From positions 62,001 through 126,000 of the forward strand of contig NZ_LGEA01000136.1 in assembly GCF_001280065.1 (NCBI RefSeq): DNA of 64,000 nt. Direction: 5' to 3'. The stretch is from Streptomyces sp. NRRL B-1140. GTDB lineage: Bacteria > Actinomycetota > Actinomycetes > Streptomycetales > Streptomycetaceae. Below are positions 56,895-64,000 of this stretch, in pieces. Positions within the stretch are counted from its first letter, which is position 1. The number at the start of each line of letters is the position of its first letter. Under the pieces are notes generated by a model, which was not told the DNA's origin, did not search any database, and saw only the letters and a list, made by a program, of their open reading frames with translations. Both the position numbers and the translations under genes were made by a program.

Positions 56895-59384
56895 GTGGAC
56901 GACTACGCGGGTCGGGTGCTGGCCGACCGCTACCGCCTGCCGCTGCCGCCCTCCGACGAGTACGAACTCACCGAGACCCGCGCCTTCGACACCTACAGCG
57001 GACAGGAAGTCCTGGTCCGGCAGGTCCCGTTGCCCGAAGTGGTCGAGGCCGAGGTGCTCGACGCGGAGGGGCTGCCCGACGGTTTCACCGCCAGGGACGG
57101 CGGCGCGTGGCGGTCCGGCGCGCGGGGCGGCACCCGGCGGCCCACCGACCCGGTGGTGCGGCGCGCGGTGGAGGCGGCACAGGCGGCCGCGGCCATTCCC
57201 GACCATCCCCGGCTCGACCAGGTCTTCGACGTGTTCGCCGAGGGCGGCTCGCTGTGGATCGTCAGTGAACTGGTGGCCGCCCGCCCGCTGGCGGCGCTGC
57301 TCGCCGAGAAGCCGCTGACGCCGTACCGGGCCGCCGAGGTGGCCTCCGATGTGCTGATGGCCCTTCGGGTGCTGCATGCGCACGGCTGGGTGCACCGGAA
57401 CATCACCGCGCGGACGGTGCTCGTCTGCGACGACGGCCGTGTGATGCTGACCGGGCTGGCGGTGGGCGCTGCGGAGGAGGCCCTGTGCGGGTACGACCCG
57501 GTGCCGGAACCGGCCTTCGAGGAGGCTGGGCGGGGGGCGGCGGAGCAGGGCGGCGGCGCCCGGCCCGTCCAGGGCGCTGCCGGTGGCACGAGTGACCCCG
57601 AGGCCGCGCGACGTGCTGCCATAGAGGCCAGGGAAGCCAGAGGACTGCCCCCGGCGGGGGGTGACACCGCGGGCGGTGGCCGGGCGGTGCCCGCGCGTGG
57701 GCCGGTGGCGGGCAGCGGGGACCCGCGGGCGGCTCGTGCAGGGGCGATCGCGGCCTACCGGGCGGGAGCCCGGGCCGCCGCACGGGTGCACGAGGTTCAG
57801 CAGGGCGGGCGGACGGCACTGCCCGGAGCCCGGACCGCCCCGGACGGCGACGCCGGGCCCCACGGCGACGGATCGTCACTGTCGCCCTACATCCCCGGGC
57901 AGGGCACTTCCCCCGGGGATGTACCGCCGGGGCGGATCGCCGACCCCTACGGTGTGAGCGGCGGTCCGCGGACGACCGCGTGGCACGGTGCGACGCCCCG
58001 TGGCACGACCGGTGACGCACCGGCGCCGAAGAGCGCGGAGCAGGCGGCGCTCCCGCAGGCCACGGAGACCGCCGCCCCGGGCGGGTCCGCCCGGTGGGAC
58101 GACCTGGTCGCCGACACCTCCGCCCCCCGGCGCGGTCCCGCCACGGCGCTGGCGGCCGAACGGGCGCGGCAGGCGCGGATGGCCGTGGTCGGGCCGGTGA
58201 CCGAGCGCTGGGCGCCGGAACAGGCCGGACCCGTGCACGAGAACTGGCAGTTGGCGGCGCCGATCGGTCCCGCGACCGACCTGTGGGCGCTCGGCGCGCT
58301 GCTCTTCAGGGCCGTACAGGGGCATGCGCCCTACCCGGAGGAGTCGACGGCCGAACTGGTGCAGATGGTGTGCGCGGAACCGCCCGCCTACGCCGAGGAG
58401 TGCGGGCCGCTGCGGCCGGTCGTGGAGTCGCTGCTGCGCCAGGACCCCACCGAACGCCTCGACTTCGAGGAGGTGCGGGGCTGGCTGCGCTCGCTGGTGC
58501 GTTCGGCTCCCGAGCCGGAGGCCGGGGTGCACGTCGTCGCGGCGCCGCCCGTGGACGCCGGCCGGCTGCCCGTCGTACGGCGCCGTGGCGAGTTGGTGCG
58601 GCGGCGGAAGGCGGGGCTGCCCACGCACCACGGACGGCACAAACGGGCCAGGGAGGAGTCCGGTTCCCCGCATCGACTCGGTCGCACCCTGCTCCTGCTG
58701 GTCCTGCTCGCGATGGCCGCGGCGATCGCCTACGCCATGCTGTTCATGCCCAAGTCGGACAGCGAGGGCGCGGGAGGCACGGACCGTACCGGTGCCGCCG
58801 GTGAGGTGAGCCGGGTGCCCGAGCCGGACGCCAGCAGCGAGCCGCGGCCCGAGCAGACCTCGCCCGAGCCGGACAAGAGCCCCTCGTCGTCGGCCGGCAC
58901 CACCGAGACGCAGACCACCGGACCCGGCGTCGGCGACGGCTTCACCCTGCGCAAGGACCCGGCCGGTTTCCAGGTCGCCGTCGCCAAGGGCTGGGACCGT
59001 GCCGCGCGGGGCGGCAGCGGCCAGGTCGTCTACTCCAAGGGCGATTTCGAGCTCATCGTCGTACCGGGCCGGGACAGCGCGTCGGAGCATGGCCGGGATC
59101 CGATGGCCTACCAGCGCGAGAGGGAGCCGGAGTTGCAGCCGTACCGCGACTCCAGCTGGGCCACCTCCACCGGACTGAAGACGATCGAGGTGGGTGGACG
59201 GACCATGGCCGAGGGACAGTTCACCTGGACCGGCGGCGACGGGGGCGAGCTGTACGTCCGCAACCTCGCGATGCTGGTCCAGGGGCGCTACCACGTGGTC
59301 CAGGTGCGCGGCCCGGAGGCCGAACGGGACGAGGTGACCCGGCTCTACGAGCAGGCGGCGGCGACGTACAAGGCGACGAAGTGA
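56895..59384 (+). CDS. Membrane pseudokinase with split kinase domain (2 of 5)
   Basis: 829 aa from the GTG at 56895 (GGGGGAGG upstream); an ATG at 56817 is possible. The N-lobe has no glycine loop, the beta3 Lys is Arg42 (EVLVRQVPLP), catalytic HRD is HRN (N169; WVHRNITARTVLV) and DFG is GLA (G187). The C-lobe resumes at about 438 (RWAPEQAGPVHENW, GPATDLWALGALLFRAVQG), so some 250 low-complexity residues are inserted in the activation segment. One membrane helix (about 595-620) and an extracytoplasmic domain (680-829; FQVAVAKGWDRAARGG) follow. It should bind but not phosphorylate. Confidence 0.88.
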   Translation: MDDYAGRVLADRYRLPLPPSDEYELTETRAFDTYSGQEVLVRQVPLPEVVEAEVLDAEGLPDGFTARDGGAWRSGARGGTRRPTDPVVRRAVEAAQAAAAIPDHPRLDQVFDVFAEGGSLWIVSELVAARPLAALLAEKPLTPYRAAEVASDVLMALRVLHAHGWVHRNITARTVLVCDDGRVMLTGLAVGAAEEALCGYDPVPEPAFEEAGRGAAEQGGGARPVQGAAGGTSDPEAARRAAIEAREARGLPPAGGDTAGGGRAVPARGPVAGSGDPRAARAGAIAAYRAGARAAARVHEVQQGGRTALPGARTAPDGDAGPHGDGSSLSPYIPGQGTSPGDVPPGRIADPYGVSGGPRTTAWHGATPRGTTGDAPAPKSAEQAALPQATETAAPGGSARWDDLVADTSAPRRGPATALAAERARQARMAVVGPVTERWAPEQAGPVHENWQLAAPIGPATDLWALGALLFRAVQGHAPYPEESTAELVQMVCAEPPAYAEECGPLRPVVESLLRQDPTERLDFEEVRGWLRSLVRSAPEPEAGVHVVAAPPVDAGRLPVVRRRGELVRRRKAGLPTHHGRHKRAREESGSPHRLGRTLLLLVLLAMAAAIAYAMLFMPKSDSEGAGGTDRTGAAGEVSRVPEPDASSEPRPEQTSPEPDKSPSSSAGTTETQTTGPGVGDGFTLRKDPAGFQVAVAKGWDRAARGGSGQVVYSKGDFELIVVPGRDSASEHGRDPMAYQREREPELQPYRDSSWATSTGLKTIEVGGRTMAEGQFTWTGGDGGELYVRNLAMLVQGRYHVVQVRGPEAERDEVTRLYEQAAATYKATK

Positions 59385-59542
59385 ACGCCCGGCGCGCCGC
59401 CTGTACGCCGCAGTTCACACTCCGGTTGCCTCACGTCCCGGCAGGCGACAACCGTCACAGTGCGGTCACCGTGGTACCCCGCTTGTTCCCTGGGTGAGGG
59501 CGGGTCCTTACGCTGACCCTGTCAAGACCATTGCGGGGCAAC

Positions 59543-61270
59543 GTGAATCAGATGCAGGGCCTGCTCGTCGCGGGCCGCTACCGGCTGGCCGAATCCATCG
59601 GCAGTGGCGGCATGGGCCGGGTCTGGCGTGCGCATGACGAGGTGCTGCACCGGTCGGTCGCCATCAAGGAGCTGACCGCCGCCCTCTACGTCTCCGAGAG
59701 CGAGCAGGCGATCCTGCTGGCGCGCACCCGGGCGGAGGCCAGGGCAGCCGCGCGGATCAACCACTCCGCGGTCGTCACGGTGCACGACGTGCTGGAGCAC
59801 GACGGCCGCCCCTGGATTGTGATGGAGCTGGTCGAGGGCCGTTCCCTGGCCGACGCGGTCAAGGAGGAGGGGCGCGTCGAGCCGCGCGAGGCGGCACGCA
59901 TCGGCCTGTGGGTGCTGCGGGCCCTGCGCGCCGCGCACACCGCGGGCGTCCTGCACCGTGACATCAAGCCGGGCAACGTCCTGCTCGGCAACGACCGTCG
60001 CGTGCTGCTCACGGACTTCGGCATCGCCCAGATCGAGGGCGACACGACCATCACACGCACCGGAGAGGTCGTCGGCTCGGTCGACTACCTCGCGCCCGAG
60101 CGGGTGCGCGGCCACGACCCCGGCCCCTCCTCCGACCTCTGGGCACTCGGCGCGACGCTCTACACGGCCGTGGAGGGCCGGTCGCCCTTCCGCCGCACCA
60201 CCCCGCTGACCACCATGCAGGCCGTGGTCGAGGAGGAGGCCGCCGAACTGCGGCACGCCGGTCCGCTCGCCCCCGTCATCACCGCCCTGCTGCGCAAGGA
60301 CCCGGCCACCCGGCCCGACGTGTCCGAGGCCGAGCACATGCTCGCCGAGGCGGCGGAGGGCCGGCGGCCGAACGGAGCGCAGGCGTACGTGCCGACGCAG
60401 TACGCGGGGACGACGCCGTACCGGGACCACCACAGCGGAACGGGCACGACCAGCGGCGGTACGGCCACCGGCACCTCCGGCACCGTCCCCATCGGCACCG
60501 GCTCGGGGTCGCACACCGGAACACCGCTCCCGCCCCTGGCGGGCAGTCCGGCCACCGGAACGTCCACGACCGGTGCTCCGCCCTACGGCCCGACCGTGGT
60601 CGGCACGACGGCCGCGGGCCCGCAGCCGACCGGCTCGGGCAGGCGCCGCCGGCTGCGCACCCTCGCCCTGGTGGTCGCGCTCGCGGCCATCATCGGCGGG
60701 GGCACGGCCGTGGTGCTCCAGCAGTGGAACGGCACGTCCCAGGGCGACGGGTCCGGCTCGACGACGTCCACGAGCACGCAGGCGGCCGGCGGATCGGTTC
60801 CGGACAGCTGGATCCGCTACGACGATCCCGTGGGGTTCAGCCTTTCCCTGCCCAAGGGCTGGAAGCGCAAGCCCTTCGGCCCGCAGGGCGAGCTCAGGCA
60901 GATCGACTACTCGCCGGACGGCGGCCGCCACTTCGTCCGCGTCGCCATCGACACGTCACCGGACTTCGCCGACGCCAGGGCCCACCAGGAGGACCTCGAA
61001 CAGCAGGTCCAGAGGCTGGTCGACTACAAACGGGTGACGATGGAGGACAACACCTACCGGGACCGCAAGGGCTCGCTGTGGGAGTACACCTGGACGGCGC
61101 TGGCCAAGGATCCGCCCTACGTCGCCGGCCCGCGTCACGCCATCGAGGAGACGTACTTCTCGCGGGACGGCGTCGAGTACGCGATCTACATGTCCTCGCC
61201 GGAAGAGGACTGGGTGAAGACGAGCCGGCAGTTCAAGTGGGTACTGCAGGGGTGGCAGCAACCCCGGTAG
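59543..61270 (+). CDS. Membrane Ser/Thr protein kinase 3 of 5
   Basis: 575 aa. Active-type kinase domain at about 12-270: AESIGSGGMGRVWRAHDEVL, SVAIKELTAA, LHRDIKPGNVLLG, LTDFGIAQIEGD, DYLAPERVRG. A Thr/Gly-rich linker (TGTSGTVPIGTGSGSHTG) leads to a membrane helix (LALVVALAAIIGGGTAVVL, about 372-395), then an extracytoplasmic domain (425-575; FSLSLPKGWKRKPFGPQGEL) like that of kinases 1 and 2. GTG start at 59543 chosen after GCGGGGCAAC; TACGCT at 59509-59514 is a possible -10. Confidence 0.92.
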   Translation: MNQMQGLLVAGRYRLAESIGSGGMGRVWRAHDEVLHRSVAIKELTAALYVSESEQAILLARTRAEARAAARINHSAVVTVHDVLEHDGRPWIVMELVEGRSLADAVKEEGRVEPREAARIGLWVLRALRAAHTAGVLHRDIKPGNVLLGNDRRVLLTDFGIAQIEGDTTITRTGEVVGSVDYLAPERVRGHDPGPSSDLWALGATLYTAVEGRSPFRRTTPLTTMQAVVEEEAAELRHAGPLAPVITALLRKDPATRPDVSEAEHMLAEAAEGRRPNGAQAYVPTQYAGTTPYRDHHSGTGTTSGGTATGTSGTVPIGTGSGSHTGTPLPPLAGSPATGTSTTGAPPYGPTVVGTTAAGPQPTGSGRRRRLRTLALVVALAAIIGGGTAVVLQQWNGTSQGDGSGSTTSTSTQAAGGSVPDSWIRYDDPVGFSLSLPKGWKRKPFGPQGELRQIDYSPDGGRHFVRVAIDTSPDFADARAHQEDLEQQVQRLVDYKRVTMEDNTYRDRKGSLWEYTWTALAKDPPYVAGPRHAIEETYFSRDGVEYAIYMSSPEEDWVKTSRQFKWVLQGWQQPR

Positions 61271-61327
61271 GCACACCGCCGTGCCGGGCGGCGACCGGAT
61301 TTCGCGGGCCTCGTCGCCGTCTGCGGC

Positions 61328-62512
61328 ATGATGGGGCGCATGGGGACCGAGGGAGCCGACTTCCGTGTGGTCGCGGGGCGTTATCGCCTGGAGGCAAGGC
61401 TCGGTCGCGGCGGTATGGCAGTGGTCTGGCGGGCCACCGACCAGCTCCTCGGCCGGAGCGTGGCCGTCAAGGAACTCCCCTACGACGACACGCTCTCCGC
61501 GGCCCAGGCGCGCCGGCAGCGGGACCGTACCCTGCGCGAGGCCCGGGCCGTCGCCCAGTTGAGCCACCCGCACATCGTCGTCGTCCACGACGTCGTCGAG
61601 GACGGCGAACGTCCCTACATCGTCATGGAGCTGATCGAGGGCGGCTCGCTCGCCGACCGGCTCGACCACCAGGGCCCCGTCGACGCCGCCGAAGCGGCCC
61701 GCATCGGCATCGCCCTGCTCGGCGCACTCGGCGCCGCGCACGCGGCCGGGGTGCTGCACCGCGACCTCAAGCCGGACAACGTGCTGCTGGAGACCGGCAC
61801 CGACCGCGTCGTCCTCACCGACTTCGGTATCGCCCAGGTCGCGGGCGTCCCCACGCTCACCGAGAACGGGGCCTTCGTCGGCTCGCCCGAGTACACCGCG
61901 CCGGAGCGGATGTCGGGGGTCAGGACCGGGCCCGAGTCCGATCTGTGGTCGCTTGGCGCGCTGCTGTGCGCGGCCCTCAGCGGTGAATCGCCGTTCCACC
62001 GCGACTCGCTGGGCGGCATCCTGCACGCCGTCGTCGTGGGTGACATCCAGCCGCCCGCCCAGGCCGGACCACTCCTGCCCGTCGTGCGCGGTCTGCTGGA
62101 GCGCGATCCGGACCGGCGGCTGGACGCGGGCCGGGCGGAGCGCATGCTCCGGGCCTTCCGTGACACCGGCCGCATGCCGCCGATGCCGCCGCCCGGGTAC
62201 GCGCCGACGGTGGCGGCCGCACCGCGGAGCCGACCGCAGGATCCCGCCGTCCGGCAACCGCCCGTGCCGCCGGTGGACCCGCGGGGGGCGCACCTGCCGG
62301 AGGAACCCTTCCTCCGGCAGCCCGCGCGACGCGCCCTCATCGCGGCGCTGCTGGTCGCGGCGATGGCGGGAGCCGGGGTGTCCGCGGCGGCGCTGCTCAG
62401 GGACGGGAGCGACGGGGACCTCGGCCCCACGCCGACGCGTACCGCACCGGCCACGCCGAAGACCCCGGCGACGCGGCAGGCCTCCCCGAGCACGTCCGCT
62501 CCCACGCCCTGA
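61328..62512 (+). CDS. Membrane Ser/Thr protein kinase 4 of 5
   Basis: 394 aa. Kinase domain about 15-275: EARLGRGGMAVVWRATDQLL, SVAVKELPYDD, LHRDLKPDNVLLE, LTDFGIAQVAGV, EYTAPERMSG. A Pro-rich linker leads to one membrane helix (ALIAALLVAAMAGAGVSAAA, about 335-357) and only about 35 Thr/Pro-rich residues outside, so it lacks the shared sensor domain. Start may also be the ATG at 61331 or 61340; no clear ribosome-binding site. Confidence 0.9.
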   Translation: MMGRMGTEGADFRVVAGRYRLEARLGRGGMAVVWRATDQLLGRSVAVKELPYDDTLSAAQARRQRDRTLREARAVAQLSHPHIVVVHDVVEDGERPYIVMELIEGGSLADRLDHQGPVDAAEAARIGIALLGALGAAHAAGVLHRDLKPDNVLLETGTDRVVLTDFGIAQVAGVPTLTENGAFVGSPEYTAPERMSGVRTGPESDLWSLGALLCAALSGESPFHRDSLGGILHAVVVGDIQPPAQAGPLLPVVRGLLERDPDRRLDAGRAERMLRAFRDTGRMPPMPPPGYAPTVAAAPRSRPQDPAVRQPPVPPVDPRGAHLPEEPFLRQPARRALIAALLVAAMAGAGVSAAALLRDGSDGDLGPTPTRTAPATPKTPATRQASPSTSAPTP

Positions 62513-62695
62513 CCGCCGCAGCCCGTACCGCCTCACCGGCAGAGAAAAGCCCACCCCGACGACCGGCCGAAGACGTGCGGTGGCGAGCGCGGCGATCGCG
62601 AACCCGGTCGTCGGCGCGACCTGATCCCGTCGGCCCAACACCCCCGGAAACGGCCCGCGTCGACAGATCGGCGTTCCGCGGGGTACTGATGGGGC

Positions 62696-64000
62696 ATGAG
62701 CAACGACGGGGGCGCGACGGACGACGCCCGGGGCCGGACGGTCGGCGGGCGGTACCGGCTGATCGAGCGCATCGGATCCGGCGCCACGGGCACCGTCTGG
62801 CGGGCCCTCGACGAACGGGCGCAGCGTGAAGTGGCCGTCAGACAGCCCCGGTTGCCGGGCGGCCCGGAGGACGAGAGCCACCGGCGGGCAGCCCACCGGC
62901 TCCACCGCGAGGCCCGGGCCGCCGCCCGCGTCGACCATCCCGCCGCCGTCACCATCCACGACGTGGTCGTCGAGCCGGAGCGGCGGGACGAACGCCCGGG
63001 CCCCGTCGGCCCCGACGAGCTCGACGCGGCCGAGGCGCTCGACGGACTGCCGTGGATCGTCATGGAGCTGGTCGACGGTGAGTCCCTGCGCGAGAGGCTC
63101 CGACGCGGCCCGGTCGACGCGCCCGAAGCCGCCCGGATCGGCCTCGCCGTCCTCGGTGCGCTGCGCGCCGCGCACTCCGTCGGCATCGTGCACCGGGACG
63201 TGAAGCCCGCCAACGTGCTGCTCGGTTCGGACCGGCGCGTCGTCGTCACCGACTTCGGCATCGGACACGGGCAGAGCGAGGATTCCCGCACGGGGAGCGA
63301 GGCCACGGGGAGCGGGGATTCCCCCACGGGGAGTGGGGCTCCCCGCACCGGGAGCGGGGAGTTCGCCGGCTCGCCGGAGTTCGTCGCGCCCGAGCGGATG
63401 TCGGGCCGTATGGCCGGGCCCGCCTCCGACCTGTGGTCCCTGGGAGCTCTGCTGTACGCGGCCGTCGAGGGCTCGTCCCCCTTCCTGCGGACCACGCCGG
63501 AGGCCACGCTCGCCGCGGTCCTCGCCGCCGAAGCGCCCGAACCGACCCGGGCCGGGCCCCTCGGGCCGCTGATCGCCCGACTGCTGGTGCCGGACCCCGA
63601 CCGGCGGCCGGACACGGAGGAGGTAGCGAAGGCTCTGGAGGCGGTGGCCGGACCGGCAGGGGCCGAGGCACCCCGGGCGGCCGAGCACACGGGCCACCCC
63701 GCCGACCGGGCCGCACGACGGCCCGCGCCGGGGCGTGCCGCCCCCCGCATCCCGGTGCCCGCCGCAGGCTCCGGCCCGCTCACCCCGGTGCAGGCCGCAG
63801 AATCCGCTCCGGTGCCCGCGGGTGTGGGACCGGGGGCGGACGCGGCCGCGGGCACCGGGCCGGACGCCGCGCAGCAGTACGACTCCATACCCCCCGCGCA
63901 GCAACTTCCCCACCCGGCGGTGCGGCAAGACCCCCTGCCCCCCAAGCGCCAGAGCCTCCTGCGCCCCGGTCCCCTCGCCCTGCTCTCCGCGTTGCTCGCC
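62696..64000 (+). CDS. Ser/Thr kinase 5 of 5, altered beta3 lysine, cut by window end
   Basis: 435 codons are in the window; the frame stays open to the last base, in the start of a membrane helix (PGPLALLSALLA). Kinase parts: IERIGSGATGTVWRALDERA, HRDVKPANVLLG, VTDFGIGHGQSE, EFVAPERMSG. The beta3 position normally Lys is Arg49 (EVAVRQPRLPGG). The activation segment (about 190-225) holds four TGSG/TGSE repeats (TGSEATGSGDSPTGSG, then TGSGEF) replacing the usual short loop. HRD and DFG are intact, so reduced or unusual activity is possible. Start ATG 62696 follows GGGGC. Confidence 0.85.
   Translation, partial: MSNDGGATDDARGRTVGGRYRLIERIGSGATGTVWRALDERAQREVAVRQPRLPGGPEDESHRRAAHRLHREARAAARVDHPAAVTIHDVVVEPERRDERPGPVGPDELDAAEALDGLPWIVMELVDGESLRERLRRGPVDAPEAARIGLAVLGALRAAHSVGIVHRDVKPANVLLGSDRRVVVTDFGIGHGQSEDSRTGSEATGSGDSPTGSGAPRTGSGEFAGSPEFVAPERMSGRMAGPASDLWSLGALLYAAVEGSSPFLRTTPEATLAAVLAAEAPEPTRAGPLGPLIARLLVPDPDRRPDTEEVAKALEAVAGPAGAEAPRAAEHTGHPADRAARRPAPGRAAPRIPVPAAGSGPLTPVQAAESAPVPAGVGPGADAAAGTGPDAAQQYDSIPPAQQLPHPAVRQDPLPPKRQSLLRPGPLALLSALLA

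Overview
The window is a chromosomal segment of a Streptomyces species. The evidence is about 70% GC with strong third-position GC bias, frequent GTG starts, the developmental regulators whiD and bldM, a WhiB-type protein, a large Ser/Thr kinase cluster, and gene order that (from memory) follows the S. coelicolor SCO47xx core region. No rRNA, tRNA, CRISPR array, plasmid or prophage genes are visible. Almost everything is core chromosome; the only mobile-element candidate is a 224-bp MITE-like insertion behind bldM.

Layout. 1-10.5 kb: the distal half of the S10/spc/alpha ribosomal superoperon (rplX fragment, rplE, rpsN, rpsH, rplF, rplR, rpsE, rpmD, rplO, secY, adk, map, infA, rpmJ, rpsM, rpsK, rpoA, rplQ), then truA. 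11.5-12.8 kb: two divergent membrane or secreted proteins of unknown role. 13.0-14.0 kb: rplM-rpsI. 14.1-24 kb: envelope precursor and cofactor genes (glmM, DUF389, coaA, glmS, a small SH3-like secreted protein, acpS, nnrD, alr). 24-29.3 kb: an alpha/beta hydrolase and the t6A tRNA-modification genes tsaE, tsaB, rimI, tsaD, with small unknown genes and a degenerate L,D-transpeptidase-like protein. 29.3-33 kb: a GH3 glycosidase and divergent LacI regulator. 33-37.3 kb: an LCP-family protein, a methyltransferase and two translationally coupled polysaccharide deacetylases. 37.3-39.6 kb: CIRCE-controlled groES-groEL1. 39.6-44.1 kb: an unknown Gly-rich protein, a SnoaL-like protein, an SDR, a MOSC protein and a LysR regulator. 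44.1-46.5 kb: whiD, bldM and an ECF sigma factor (shbA-like). 46.7-49.4 kb: guaB and guaB3. 49.4-50.0 kb: an unusual non-coding stretch with a tiny basic peptide gene and a tandem, foldable ~100-bp repeat. 50.0-54.5 kb: a nucleotide-sugar dehydrogenase-like protein without its catalytic cysteine, glpD and a serine hydrolase. 54.6-64.0 kb: five consecutive Ser/Thr kinase-type genes, one a clear pseudokinase and one (cut by the window end) with an altered beta3 lysine.

How they work together. The left part makes ribosomes, RNA polymerase alpha, secretion and protein N-termini. The middle supplies cell-wall precursors (glmM and glmS for UDP-GlcNAc, alr for D-Ala), CoA and ACP activation, NAD(P)HX repair and t6A. 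The right part is regulatory: sporulation control (whiD, bldM), a sigma factor probably acting on the principal sigma gene, GMP synthesis, and a membrane kinase group whose members share an extracytoplasmic domain. The order groES-groEL1, tsa genes, whiB-type gene, ECF sigma, guaB, guaB3 is also known in mycobacteria, so this is an old actinobacterial neighbourhood. The most interesting items are the structured tandem repeat at 49.7-50.0 kb, the pseudokinase with a long insertion in its activation segment, the Cys-to-Ser dehydrogenase, and the MITE-like element between bldM and the sigma gene.
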